Positions 32,565 through 43,918 of a stretch of 64,000 nt of DNA are shown here, one piece after another (position 1 is the stretch's first letter; each line of letters starts with the position of its first letter). The DNA is from Pseudoips prasinana. Lineage: Eukaryota; Arthropoda; Insecta; Lepidoptera; Nolidae. Position numbers and translations under genes: made by a program. The notes beneath the pieces are model-generated. The model was not told the DNA's origin, ran no database searches, and was given only the letters and a program-made list of their open reading frames with translations. The stretch is from contig OX621247.1 in NCBI GenBank assembly GCA_951640165.1, positions 20,372,001-20,436,000 of the forward strand, written 5' to 3'.

Positions 32565-34574
32565 AAAAGTAAAGCTTATTGGCATAAAGCTTTTAAAATA
32601 AGTGGTTCAAGCAGCGTTTATGAAATGTTTACCTACTATCGCTCACTTGTTAAAAATAAAATCGATACGTCCTATAGTGACTACCAAAGTCGTATCGAAT
32701 CACAATTAATTAAGGAACCAATGTCGTTCTGGAGCTTTATTGGAAGTAAACGTTCGAAAAGGAGCAAAACCCGACTAATGAAGAATGGAACTCCATTAAT
32801 AGATAGTGAGTATGCGCAGGAGTTTGCTAACTACTTCCTCTCAGTGTACGGGAAGGAGACGCCGTTGTTGGATGCGGCTGCTGCGGCCAAATCGACGCCG
32901 GAGCGAGGCACGCGTATCCATGTGGGTCAACTGTCGATTAATGATGTGCTAGCTGCTCTAACGCGACTTAAGCCCAAGCGGTCAGTTGGCCCAGACGGCG
33001 TACCTCCGTATATTGTTAAAGATTGTAGGATGGTTCTAGCGAAGCCTCTTTGCCACTTGTTCAATCTTTGTTTAAAGGAATGTAGGTATCCGGAAGGCTG
33101 GAAGTTGACTAGAGTGACTCCTGTGCCGAAAGGTACGGCAAGTTTGGAAATCAATGAGTACAGACCAGTAGCGGTATTGTCCACATTTGCGAAGGTCTTT
33201 GAATCGGCGTTATGCGCGTGTATTACGCCGCAGATGACCGCATACCTTAGTGACGCGCAGCATGGGTTCCGAGCGGGCCGCAGCACTAATACGAATTTAA
33301 TGTGCTTTATGAACCATGCGGCACCTGCGCTTGACTCTGGGGCTGGTACTCAGCTGGACGTCGCATATTTTGATTTTAAAAAGGCATTCGATAGTGTGGA
33401 TAATGACGTTATTTTGTCTAAATTCGCAATGGCTGGTTTTACTCCTGGCCTCTTGCAATTCTTTGCAAGTTACTTAAGTAATCGTAGGCAATATGTGGAG
33501 TACGGCGGATATTTTTCGAGCACTTATCCGACGCTTTCGGGAATCAGTCAGGGGAGCAACTTGGGCCCGCTGGAATTTGTCATAATGATAAATGACCTGC
33601 CGGAAGTCACGCGTAATGCAAGTTGTTTGCTCTTTGCCGATGATCTTAAATTAGTCCTCCAGGTTAATGACGAGACAGACTGCCTAAAGTTGCAATCGGA
33701 CATTGATCATGTGGTGGAATGGAGCCGGAATAATAAACTCCAATTCAATGTTGCAAAGAGCAACGTCATGTCTTTTACCCGAGCTGTCGTGCCGCTACTC
33801 TATAAGTACAATATTGAAGGAGTAACAATTCCGAGGGTTGAAGCCGTGCGTGACTTAGGGGTACAGTTTTCAAAAGACCTGACGTTCCGTAGACATATTG
33901 AACGAGTTAGTAAGAAGGCATTTAGGACTCTAGGGTTTATAATGCGGGAAACACGGGACTATAAAAATACGGAAGCCGTCAAATCCTTATATAACGCATT
34001 GGTTAGGAGTAGGTTGGAAAGCAATGCTATTATCTGGAACCCCCATGAGACTAAATATAGTCTCATGGTGGAAAAAATGCAGAATAAATTTGCTAGATAC
34101 CTTTACTTTAAGCAATACGGAGTTTACCCTTATTTTCCACTTATGTATCCAACCCTCTTTGTTATAGGGATGGTTGGATATTATAAGCTAGAGGTACGGC
34201 GTGACTTAGCGTTAGCGAGGTATTTATTTGAAGTATTTCGAGGCAGGCTAAATAATCCTAGTATACTAGACTCAATGAAGCTGCTCGTTCCAAACACCAG
34301 GTTTCGGCAAGCGCCGAGGGCACGGCTTTTTGACGTCTCGGTGGCGCGTACTAACATTGGTAAATTCGCACCGGTGGCAAGAGGCCTACGAGTATTAAAC
34401 AGCGCCTCACAAAGAGTGGACATTTTTAATTGTTCATTGGCGGAATTCGTGAGGGTGACTCTGGATTTAATTAGTAATAATTAATAATATTGTTCGCATT
34501 ATCGCATTGGGTACAAAACCTGTTATGATAATGTTTAGTAGATTAAATAAATAAAATAAAAAATAAAAAAAAAT
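32565..34574 (+). mobile_element. 5'-truncated LINE with (TAAA)-rich tail
   Basis: Begins in the endonuclease-RT linker near 32565, carries an unbroken RT frame, a short 3' UTR (34485-34547) and an A-rich terminus with AAATAAATAAAATAAAAA at 34548-34574. 5' truncation is the usual result of incomplete target-primed reverse transcription. I could not find a convincing target duplication. Confidence 0.8.
32625..34484 (+). pseudogene. LINE reverse transcriptase, uninterrupted but N-truncated
   Basis: 619 codons from ATG at 32625; the same frame is open upstream to about 32571 (KAYWHKAFKISGSSSVYE), so this ATG is internal. RT landmarks: KRSVGPDGVPPYIVKDC (118 on), YRPVAVLSTFAKVFES, HGFRAGRSTNTNL, VAYFDFKKAFDSV, GISQGSNLGPLEF (306) and FADDLKLV (catalytic DD at 339-340), followed by a thumb and a C-terminal tail without RNase H. 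It resembles CR1/Jockey-type RTs with FADD. The intact frame suggests a young insertion. The endonuclease is missing, so it is not autonomous. Confidence 0.85.
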
Positions 34575-35135
34575 TAGGCGTTGCAGTATAGACATGTCGT
34601 TGAGAGGTTTTCGAAGAAACAAAATTCGATGAAACGGCTTTCGCACTCACGTAAGTAGGTATTCCCATTATTTCACACACATTTAATTACACATAAACAG
34701 TAGCGGAATTGAATTACCGCGAATGTTTCATACGTCTGAATAATAACATTTGTAAAGTAGTTCTGGTAATGAGTTATGGTATTCGAAAGCTGAGATTCAA
34801 ACGAATCGTTTCCGAGAATTACAAGCAAGGATTAATTAGAGGACGGCTCCCATTGAAAAGTTTGGAATTGTCGCCACCTGGCAATCGAGATACAAAACAA
34901 TGGCAACAAAGGGACGAAATCGTCTTTACTCAGAAATTATTTTATGTTTTATTTATTATTAGCACAGCAAATATTAATTCCTTTTTGGAAACTGACTAAA
35001 TATTAATGACGAGTTTATTATATAGATTTGTCACAGTCTTATTTATTCCAGAATGGGTACAGATATTAAAATCCAAAATACGGCTATTAATTCCGAATTC
35101 CAAGAATATATAAACTGTGTTATGACTAGCTGTGC
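34575..35135. other. no recognised feature
   Basis: AT-rich. The segment just after the LINE (GCGTTGCAGTATAGACATG) vaguely resembles the sequence just before it (CGCAGTAACATGACGTCG), but not well enough to call a target duplication. Confidence 0.4.
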
Positions 35136-35450
35136 CCCGCGGTTTTACCTGCGTTAAATTTTATAAATTATCACAGCTCCTCCCCCGTAGGTGATAGCGT
35201 GATAATATGTAGCCTATATGTTGACCCGACCTCTTAGTAATATTCATGCAAAATTTGAAGTAAATCCATGCAGTACTTTTAGAGTTTAGCCCGGACATAC
35301 ATACAGACAAACAGACACACGGACAAAAATTCTAAAAACTATATTTTTAGCTTCGATATCGATTGTAGATCACGCCCCAAGAATCCTTTTTTTTAAATAT
35401 TCAATGTACAGTTTTGACTTTCCTACGATTTTATTATATGTACCTATAGA
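35136..35450 (-). mobile_element. Helitron family E, copy 2
   Basis: 315 bp with both termini. On the minus strand it runs from TCTATAGGTACATATAATAA to CCGCGGGGCACAGCTAG, flanked by A and T. Body as at 24866-25177. This is the best complete copy of the family here. Confidence 0.85.
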
Positions 35451-37208
35451 TAAGAAAAATCTTAAGTGAGTTTAATTTATCGAGATTATTTTGTTTTAGG
35501 CAATTTCGTCATATTTTTCTATCGAGTGAAAGTAGTCGAATCGTGTTTTGAGATCAAAGATGTTCTATAAAATATAGGTAAATTTGGTGTATACATTTAT
35601 TAAAAAGATGAACGTCGTGGCTTAAACTTGCGGGAATTCAGAAATTTGGCAGATTTTTACGCCTTCAGATGTCGTAAATGGTTTAGGTATGTTAGAAATT
35701 AATAATAAGTAAAAACATAAGTTAATTAATGCACACCCTCAAACACAATATTATGTTAAAATCATAATACATACACAATTGTTTTTATTTAATATGTATA
35801 TGCATTGTTATTCACTAAATTAGTTACTTGGAATAAAGTTTATTTTTCTTTATTTTGTGTTGAATGATGAAATTTGTATGAATACAAATAAAACTGCTAT
35901 TTAAAAGTCTTATTACTTTTCAATTTGTTTTGACTGTACAGGGTTAATATAACGATAAATCCCGTAGTTTTAATTATTTTGGAAAAAAAAATACCTATAT
36001 TAAAAATGATATAAATCAATTCAGTAAACGATACTGAACAAAATATTTTCAGGATGTGCGTTAATTAAGTTACAAGTTGTATATATACAAATGTTCTACC
36101 ATATACGTACCATATTGTAATGGAAACCTCTTCAGGCACGCACAAACAAGCTTCTTAATAATATTAATTTATAAACCGGAATACACCTTTGTTCTAACTA
36201 ACGTCATCGTAAATTTTAATTCCATAACATACTTCAATAGTTTATCTCCGTAATTAATGTCAACTGCAACTTTAATTAATATGATTACAGTGGTGACGAA
36301 ATTACAATGCTCAGAATTTTGCACCCAGTAAATTGCCACAGATTACATGGTTTCAATAAAATTGCAGCGTAACTAACAACTTGATAGTATGATCTAAGTA
36401 AACTATCGTTGGTTTAATGCATAATTACTATTTGGTAACGCAGTGGACGCTGTATCGTATAATTTTATGTGCCACATTAATTTTATTGCATGTAACCCAT
36501 TGAAATTGATCGAATATAGGGGTTGGGTTACAAGACTTGAACTGTTCTCGCTTAATTGCAAAGGATATTCAATTTTTTATTTATTGAATGAAAAGCCAAC
36601 AAGGACCAATTATAAAAATACAATACAATACAATTAAAATACGGAACAATTACATTACAATACAATTACAAAAAACTTAAGTTTAATGGATGGAGGATGT
36701 TAGTTTAACTTAACTTAAATTCAATAATAATGAATAACTATATAAAATGATGTATGCTGGTGCGGTACATTCCATACCTCAAGCACAACCGTGGCACGTA
36801 TAACGAAATACAGGCTTTAGCCTAGTTTGGAAAACAGTGTCAGTACCTTTTGTAATTAATCATGACAAAAATCTGTAAACACATCTGTAAACACATGTGA
36901 ATGTATTTTTGTTTTATCTGTGTCCAATAAAATTATTACAATGCAAAAAATCCTAAATGTTTGGAATTCGCCTTGATTAGCTCGACCGATGATATATACA
37001 GGTTGAAAGATTATTGCAACTGCTATTTAATTCCTTACATTTTATTTCATTTACGACGGGGTTGACGCCGAATTCCTATGTTGACTACATACTAGCTAGC
37101 CATGCCAAATAATATTTTTGATTTATATACAAGACGTGTTTTCCCAACGCTCAAGCATACATTATTCTGTGCTGTTCACGACTAAAAGCATATAAGTGGT
37201 GATTTTTT
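35451..37208. other. unassigned, low-complexity patch
   Basis: AT-rich sequence. A low-complexity region with AATACAATACAATT-type repeats lies at about 36610-36680. No gene seen. Confidence 0.4.
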
Positions 37209-37476
37209 GGGGTTCCATACCCAAAGGGTAAAACGGGACCCAGACTTCGCTGCCTGTCTGTCCGTGTGTCACCGGGATGTATGCCGTGATAGTTAAACAG
37301 TAGAATTTTTCACAGATGATGTATTTCTGATGCCGCTATAACAACAAATACTAAAAATATACTAAAAAATAAATACTTAAGGGGGCTCCCATACAACAAA
37401 CGTGAATATTTTGATTTTATAGATACTGGTACGGAACCCTTCGTGCGTCAGTCCGAGCCGCACTTGGCCGGTTTTT
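37209..37476 (+). repeat. interspersed repeat F, copy 2
   Basis: GGGTTCCATACCCAAAGGG, TAAAACGGGACCC ... TTAAGGGGGCTCCCATACA ... CGCACTTGGCCGGTTTTT; the same order of blocks as 21919-22194. Confidence 0.75.
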
Positions 37477-38382
37477 ACTACTCTTTGCGGTATGCCGCAG
37501 CATGTGCTAGGGACACCGCTTCTAGGGTACATGTGACAGTTGCTATATATGCTCATGATGTTTGAGCTTCTTCCATCCTCTCTACCTACTTCTTTTAGTT
37601 TTTTCTTTGGTTTGATCCATATAAGTTAACCTGACATAACTTTCTCTGTACTTTTTGTTCTATGCTGTAGCTATTGAAAGTGAGTGACATGATTTAATGT
37701 TACGTGTCCAAAATTATTTTCCGTGTTTAATATATATAATATATAATATATTTTTTAATATTAGCCAAAATTATCCGAAGTACTAATCCTGCAAATTCTA
37801 TAATTACATTTATTTCACAAATTGGTAACTACAAAATATAAAATCTAGTATTCAGTTAGCACTACGACACTATGTTTTTAAAGTTTGAAATAAAATGAAA
37901 TATTAGAATATATTAACACTTTTTTGAAAATCATGAAATAAATCAAATTATTCCCAGTATCTATTAAATATAATATTTTCTTTTATAATTAGATAAATAT
38001 TACATTAACAAATGTTAGAATGAGTACTACAAATAATATATTTTTTTTATATTTTACTATTTTGAGGAATAACCTATGCAGGGTTTCTTACATAATGGTA
38101 AAATAGTATTAAGATCTTGATTTAGCTTAACATTTTTACACTATGTAAACCAGCCCTTATATTTAAGACCTCGTCCAAATTGCGCGATATGATCGGCTCA
38201 ACGCCTTCAGCTAACTAATTGCATCACTAAACACGTATGAATATTCATTGTCTTATAGGGATTTAGTGAATCGATCACTGTTGAAAAGGAAATCCGAGGA
38301 TAATAACATTATGAGCTTATAATATAGCAGGAACTTACTCATATTTAAGCTCTGACTTTCATATTCTGTCACTTAAATTGAT
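37477..38382. other. no recognised feature
   Basis: Very AT-rich; no gene or shared repeat identified. Confidence 0.4.
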
Positions 38383-38930
38383 AAAAATATTATTATATTT
38401 ATACAATACTAGCTGTGCCCGCGACTTCGTCCGCGTGTTAATTAGTTTATTGATTTTTTTTTGTAAAATAAAATACTTTTCCTAAAATTAAAGTAGCCTA
38501 AGTTACTCCTTATTACATCAGCTACATGCCAATAAAAGTCCCGTCCAAATCGGTCCAGCCATTACAGAGATTAGCCGGAACAAACAGACAGACAGACAGA
38601 CAAAAATTGTAAAAAACATATTTTGGTGTATATATTCATATTTATGTAGTAAAACACGGTTATTTCAATATTACAAACAGACACTCCAATTTTATTTATT
38701 TGTATAGATTGAAATTTATTCGGCACTTGGTTAATAACTTACATTTTACTTGTCAAGCTCACATTGCAACAGTATAATCTTATTAAATACGAGCTGTGCC
38801 CCGCAGTTTTACCCGCGTTAAATTAATTTTATAAATTATCACACCTCCTCCCCCATAGGTGACAGCGTAATAATATGTAGCCTATATGTTGACCCGACCT
38901 CTTAGTAATATTCATGCAAAATTTTAAGTA
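38383..38930 (+). repeat. left arm of a 1.2-kb-spaced inverted repeat
   Basis: Starts AAAATATTATTATATTTATA, is interrupted by a Helitron, then continues TTATTCGGCACTTGG, CTTGTCAAGCTCACATTGCA and the 3'-end part of a family E Helitron. The same sequence without the interruption appears inverted at 40116-40344. Confidence 0.85.
38409..38708 (-). mobile_element. Helitron family G, 300 bp, with empty site
   Basis: On the minus strand it starts TCTATACAAATAAATAAAAT and ends CGCGGACGAAGTCGCGGGCA then CAGCTAG, with A before and T after. The paralogous sequence at 40316-40326 reads, inverted, ACAATATTGAAAT without the element. Removing 38409-38708 restores exactly that text, showing insertion between A and T with no target duplication, as Helitrons do. 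There is no Rep/helicase, so it is non-autonomous. Confidence 0.92.
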
Positions 38931-39070
38931 AATCCGTGAGTTTATGAGTTTAGCCTGGACAGACAAAAATTATATGATAGTAGATCACGCCCCAAGTATC
39001 CTTTAAAAAAGATATTCAATGTACAGTTTTGACTTTCCTACTTTGATTTTATTATATTATTATGTATAGA
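38790..39070 (-). mobile_element. Helitron family E, copy 3, deleted
   Basis: The 3' terminus is mutated from CTAG to CTCG (minus strand). Body blocks ATATGTTGACCCGACC and CACGCCCCAAGTATCC remain, with a deletion between. It ends on the minus strand with TCTATACATAATAATATAAT. Confidence 0.75.
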
Positions 39071-39429
39071 TTAAAGAGAGTACATTTTACAACTAATCCG
39101 CCCGCGCGGTCTGTTTTAGCAAATAAAAATGTGCTATGAATGTCGATGCAATAATTTTCTATTTAATTCTTTATTATTCGTAAATTGCTAGCAGATAGAA
39201 TAGAATAGAATAGCAGAATAACTATTAAAATATAGCAATTTCTTGAGTTATGAATGGTGTATGCTAATATAACATTTCCTGGCTCCAGGCAACATACTGT
39301 GACACTATACAGAACCTTATGAGCCGCCTCAGGCCACGGCACAGTATCACCGGTAGCGTGGCCGACCGACATGAAGGATAAAACGCAGACAGGATTACAA
39401 TAGCATAGTGTTTGACTTGATATTTCTTT
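39071..39429. other. no recognised feature
   Basis: Nothing supportable; a short (GAATA)n-like run lies at 39196-39212. Confidence 0.4.
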
Positions 39430-39590
39430 CATCATCATCATGCCAGCCAAAGTACGTCCACTGCTGGACAAAAGCCTCCCCAAAGAATGGGGGGATATGC
39501 CACGCCACGCTTGGCAGACGGGTTAGCGATCACAGTTTGATGGTCATAGTTTACAGTAAAACGCTGCTGCCAGTTCTCTGGTAGGTATTA
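39430..39590 (-). mobile_element. repeat family C, truncated copy
   Basis: CATCATCATCATGCCAGCC, AAGTACGTCCACTGCTGG, GAATGGGGGGATATGCC, CGCTTGGCAGACGGGTTAG, then lost after CTGGTAGGTATT. Confidence 0.75.
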
Positions 39591-40115
39591 CTCACTTGTT
39601 AGGCTTACACAAGACATATTTTATTTTCATATTTTTTATTTACACAATAGATATTTCTTTAGATCATATATAATTAATAATATCTCACATGATCGACACG
39701 GCTGTTAAGGTACCTATGTACCAATCGCTTATCTTTATACAAAGATCTTTATCTTAGTTTATGTGATACAATATCACAAACAATGACTCCAAAGTAATAT
39801 ATACATAGTTACTAGGTATGACTAACTGATCTCTTGAGTTGAAAACCTTTCTTCTCTTATCAATAATATAAATGAGTATAAGATATAAGTACAACATACT
39901 TAGCTGCCTACATATTAAATTATTACAGAGAACGTGTACGGAACGGCACACCTAAAACTTGTTGAAGTTATTTATTAATATTAGTCATTAAAATGATCCA
40001 TGTGATTAAATTTATTATATTTTATAGTTGAACGAATCCCAAAAGAATTAAGTAAAGTTTTATGAATAATTCATGACATAATAATTGTATCTGTAATTAA
40101 AATATTTAAATAATT
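39591..40115. other. no recognised feature
   Basis: AT-rich, nothing identified. Confidence 0.4.
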
Positions 40116-40344
40116 AATGAATATTACTAAGAGGTCGGGTCAACATATAGGCTACATATTATTACGCTATCACCTACGGGGGAGGAGGTGTGATAATTTA
40201 TAAAATTTAAATCGGGTAAAACCGCGGGGCACAGCTCGTTTTGAATAAGATTATACTGTTGCAATGTGAGCTTGACAAGTAAAATGTACGTTATTAACCA
40301 AGTGCCGAATAAATTTCAATATTGTATAAATATAATAATATTTT
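40116..40344 (-). repeat. right arm of the inverted repeat, uninterrupted
   Basis: Inverted copy of 38383-38930 without the family G Helitron. It contains the 3' end of a family E Helitron (CACCTCCTCCCCCGTAGG on the minus strand), also with CTCG instead of CTAG, so both arms come from one already mutated ancestor. Confidence 0.85.
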
Positions 40345-40632
40345 CATTAAATATTTATATTAATTAAAAAGTACAGCTTAACTTCGGTTAAAGATACGGG
40401 GGATGAACGTTACCCATGAAACTCGTAACAATAAAAAGAAGTTAAGATCTCTCGGTCTAGAACATAAACAATTGGACTTTTTCCAGCTGAAGCCAATAAA
40501 AACATTATGTATTTCTTTTAAATAGAGGATTGTTCACTCACTATCGGGTCACAGTATTTTTATTTATTAGTGATGTTAACTTAACTCGAGTCTAACTTTT
40601 TTCGACTATTGTCGTGTTGTTGCTAATCGGAT
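40345..40632. other. no recognised feature
   Basis: Nothing supportable. Confidence 0.35.
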
Positions 40633-40835
40633 TCACGGCCTTCTGATCCCAAATTAAGCAGAGCTTGTACTATGGAAACCAGATAACTGATATACTAATA
40701 TGCTTACTACTTTTCTTTTTAAATACATAGTTATATAGATATTAGACACAGGAAAAACAGACATGTTCATGTACACAAATATCTCTTATGGGTGGGGATC
40801 GAACCCACGCCAACCGGCCCATCAAATATAATAAG
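40633..40835 (-). mobile_element. SINE family 2, antisense copy
   Basis: Plus strand shows CTGATCCCAAATTAAGCAGAG, TGGAAACCAGATAACTGATA, AACAGACATGTTCATGTACA and GGTGGGGATCGAACCCACGCC (inverted B box). The head is truncated before the A box. Confidence 0.75.
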
Positions 40836-41644
40836 AATCTAAAAATTCATGAGAAGCTAGAAGATCCTCTAGTCCTAAATTTCTGTTTTCGGTTTTAGTT
40901 ACGCTTTATATGTATAATGTTACCTCCTTCGTAATCATTGGATCAGGGGATAGAGCCGGGTGGACGTACCTATCTAAGGCGAATATTCGTCAGTTTATCC
41001 GGGGCTAAGTATTTGAGTGAATTGTTAGGGACGGCATGGTGCCGCCCCGAGCGTTCTCCATAATAATGGAGTTGGTACGTGGAGTACTGATCATCAAAGG
41101 GAGTTAACAATGAGTGTTTTTGACGGTCATTGCTCAGTGCTCTTTGATCTAAGCGTTCGTTGAGAAGTGTGCCAAATATTTGAGGTGAAATCACGGATCC
41201 CTGAGGTCAAGCGAGCAAAGGATTCGTTGAGCACTATGACTTACCTTCATCTTCGCATCTGAAGTACCCTTAAACCCTTGAGATGAAAGCGGTTTAATAA
41301 TCTTGGAATTTTCATTGTACACCTACACGTTCGAAGTATGTTAATAATAATATGAAGTTACCAAAATACTGAATAATACCCATTAATTAACTACAGGTAC
41401 ACGAACCGGTTGTTAATATTTGCTTAATTAATTAACAAATGAATGTTTTACTAATTAATATTCCACTTTAGTTATACGTAATTAAGTTTTTATTTATTCA
41501 GGACATTCATCATAATGCGTCAATTTCTATAGCTACTTGTTTAACAGTGTTGTTACGAAGAATTAGTCAAGGAAACGAAGCTTACTTACGTCGGGAAAAA
41601 TCGCGTATTAAAAAGTTTGTAACAAAACCCAGTACGTAGTATCC
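40836..41644. other. unassigned; one GC-richer block
   Basis: 40950-41270 is clearly less AT-rich than its surroundings (GGACGGCATGGTGCCGCCCC) and may be an old TE or exon fragment. No frame has a recognisable motif. The rest is AT-rich. Confidence 0.4.
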
Positions 41645-41900
41645 TATCAGCCGAAAGACGACCACTGCTGGACAAAGTCCTCCCTCAAAGATCTCCACAA
41701 TTGCTGGTCTTGCGCTACCCGCATCTAGCGGCCCTCAAAAGATCATCGGTCCATCTTGTAGGGAGCCTGCCCACGCTGCGTCCTCCAGTTCGAGGTGACC
41801 ACTCGAGAACGTTCCTGCCCCAGCGGCCATCGATACTACGAGCTATGTTCCCTGCCGCTTCAGCTTGGTTTACAACTCCTCATACACCCTCTCATGTGAT
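41645..41900 (-). pseudogene. RTE-like LINE 3' end, antisense
   Basis: GCCGAAAGACGACCACTGCT, AAAGATCTCCACAATTGC, TGCGCTACCCGCATCTAGCG, AAGATCATCGGTCCATCTTG and CCCACGCTGCGTCCTCCAG follow the same order as 2198-2500. There is no GAT tail on this copy. Confidence 0.75.
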
Positions 41901-42534
41901 TCCGTCGCCAAGGAGTTTTATTGAATTCCGTCGTACGTATCTGATAGCCGGTTACTGAAAGAGCATCATTTTTTCACACTTAATGAGCAATCCGACGGAT
42001 AAATCGTTACAGGATATAACTTTATGCTTTGTTCCTGTGTGTGCGTATGATTAACAGAGTTTGTTAGTTGAAACAGTGTAAGTTGCGCAGCCTAACTGTA
42101 AAACAAAAGTTAAAACAGAACTTTCCTGTTGGCAATAGGAATATACAACAACGAATAACAACACGTGAGCGATGTTTGCAATATTGAGGCTATTGCAAGC
42201 GACACTACAATGCAAACCGATTAGTATTACTAGAAAAAATGCGCATAAATTGTCTACTGTGCATCCAAAATAACGTGTTCTTTTGCAAAAACGTGTAGTA
42301 GATGTGCGTTTAGGTTATTTAGTAAATTGAGAATGTTATACTGGGTGAAGAATCCTAAGTATTGAATTAACACCCCGCCTGAATTAATCTCAGATAGATA
42401 CATCGGATTAACTTGCTCCGGAGAATAAATTCCTATAAATAAATAGTTTGCTGCTGGGTCGAGTCTCTATAGCGGTTGGACAACACCATCTAGTGAGAAA
42501 TCAATGGAATAAAATTTGCATTTACCTACCTACC
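41901..42534. other. no recognised feature
   Basis: Nothing supportable. Confidence 0.35.
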
Positions 42535-42635
42535 ACCTTCTGATTCCAAACTAGGCAAAGCCTGTACTATGGCAACCAGACAACTGATAAACATACTTAT
42601 ATATTTATAAATACAGACGAACTACATAACTACAT

Positions 42636-42816
42636 ACATACGAACCGGAAGACACAGCTTGGGAAGACCACCTACAAGATGGACCGATGATCTTGTGAGG
42701 TCGCTCTAACTTGCTTGATGCAAATAGCGCAGGACCGGCAGTTGTGGAGGCCTTTGGGGGGCTTTTATCCAGCAGTGGGCGATTTCGGCTGATATGATGA
42801 TGATGATGATACATAT
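42636..42816 (+). pseudogene. RTE-like LINE 3' end inserted in a SINE
   Basis: Sense strand: CGAACCGGAAGACACAGC, TTGGGAAGACCACCTACAAG, ATGGACCGATGATCTTGTGA, CAGGACCGGCAGTTGTGGAG and GCGATTTCGGCTGATATG, then a (GAT)n tail. It corresponds to the GRPP..WTDDL...AQDR..W...G.AF.QQW terminus, with frameshifts. Similar TACATAC/TACATAT bases lie at its two edges. Confidence 0.75.
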
Positions 42817-42862
42817 TATAGATAAATTACACCCAGACATAGAAAAAATAATCGTGCAATAC

Positions 42863-43081
42863 TTGACTGTACGTGTGGCGCAGCGGCTAAGACAGTCGCC
42901 TCGCCGCTTCGTGTCGCGGGTTCGAGTCCTGCGCCGGACAACTATTTGTGTGACCCATAAATAGTTGTTCTCAGTCCGGATGTAATTTGTGTCCGTCTAT
43001 TATATATTTTTGTAAATTACTCCGCGCGCGACACAGGGGCGACATTCCCTAGTGCAGGCGTTGTCTAAAAAAAGAAAACAA
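42863..43081 (+). mobile_element. SINE family 1, best full-length copy
   Basis: tRNA-like head GTGTGGCGCAGCGGCTAAG (A box) and GCGGGTTCGAGTCCTGCG (B box). Body TTGTGTGACCCATAAATAG, TTGTTCTCAGTCCGGATG and TTCCCTAGTGCAGGCGTTG, ending in an A-rich tail. It is flanked by CAATAC on both sides (42857-42862 and 43082-43087), a 6-bp target duplication inside SINE family 2. Confidence 0.88.
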
Positions 43082-43170
43082 CAATACAAAGATTTGTACT
43101 AGTGGGGGATCGTACCCACTACCACCTCTGCCCTAGCAGTCAGGGTCAGTGACCATTAGACCAACATCCC

Positions 43171-43725
43171 AATCTAGAGATACGTAGTAACATTACGCAT
43201 TGCGTGCGTTAATGACCCCTCTTTAAATCTGTTTTATGCTCGGTTTGTTTCATAAAGTTTCATTCACGATATTTTGATAATGGCGTAAATTTATGCAGCC
43301 GTACTTCGAAATCCGAGACTGCATAATGACTTGGTGTCGGGCTTGTTTTATGCTAAGTACGAGGATGAAAGAGCCTGCAAATGTATGCAGATCGCTTGCG
43401 TGGGAAGTGGCAACAAGTGGCCGAGACGCTGTTTCTGAAATAAAAAAAATCACTTTTGGGTCTTTTTGGCAATCGAGATTAACCACGGGTTAATTAAAAC
43501 ATTAAGCGGCGGTGCAAGAATTCGTGGAATCATGACATCGGCCAGCCAATGAATAAAACACGTTAAAAGTGCACGACAGCAAAAATATAGACTTGAGTTC
43601 TTTTAATAGCTCTACAGGGCCAAAAATATGATGGCCTCCTTTTATTTGGGATTGGCAATAGACAATGGTGCAATATATAGCAGATAAAATACTAAGCTTA
43701 CATTTACTTTTTAATACTATAAGAG
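43171..43725. other. no recognised feature
   Basis: Nothing supportable; the frames here have no family resemblance. Confidence 0.35.
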
Positions 43726-43905
43726 GCGATTGGCGAGGTTAAGCAACTAGCGATCAATCCATACATGGGTGACGGCCAAAGTGGTTTAATTTCTGAGCGT
43801 TTCCGTGCTTCGGCGGGCACGTTAAGCTGGCAGAGGCCTACTGGGAGGCTTGAATAACTCTGACACTAGGGTAACTACTGCCCATACGATAAGTAAGTAA
43901 GTAAT
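43726..43905 (+). mobile_element. 5S-rRNA-like SINE
   Basis: GGCGAGGTTAAGCAACTAGC and ATCCATACATGGGTGACGGC resemble the 5S rRNA block TTAAGCAAC...TGGATGGGTGACC. Then come TTTCCGTGCTTCGGCGGGCA, CGTTAAGC and a 3' part ending CATACGATAAGTAAG. Only part of the 5S promoter region is present, so this is a SINE3-type element and not a 5S gene. A fragment of the family is at 27293. Confidence 0.6.
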
Positions 43906-43918
43906 ACTATAAATTTAT

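Larger units (their letters stand above)
42535..43170 (-). mobile_element. SINE family 2 copy split by two later insertions
   Basis: Three pieces of one antisense SINE: 42535-42635 (CTGATTCCAAACTAGGCAAAG, GCAACCAGACAACTGATAAA), 42817-42862 (TTACACCCAGACATAG, CGTGCAATAC) and 43082-43170 (GGGGGATCGTACCCACTACC inverted B box, CATTAGACCAACATCCC inverted A box). The gaps hold an RTE-like LINE end and a SINE family 1 copy. Confidence 0.8.

Noticed and set aside
32625..34484. Host gene of about 620 codons
   Set aside because: Contains reverse transcriptase motifs (GISQGSNLGP, FADD) and ends in a LINE tail.
42863..42940. tRNA gene
   Set aside because: A and B boxes are present but a body and A-rich tail follow, several damaged copies exist and the stems do not form a clean cloverleaf.
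43726..43790. 5S rRNA gene
   Set aside because: Only short 5S-like words occur, followed by a repeat body; no full 120-base 5S sequence.
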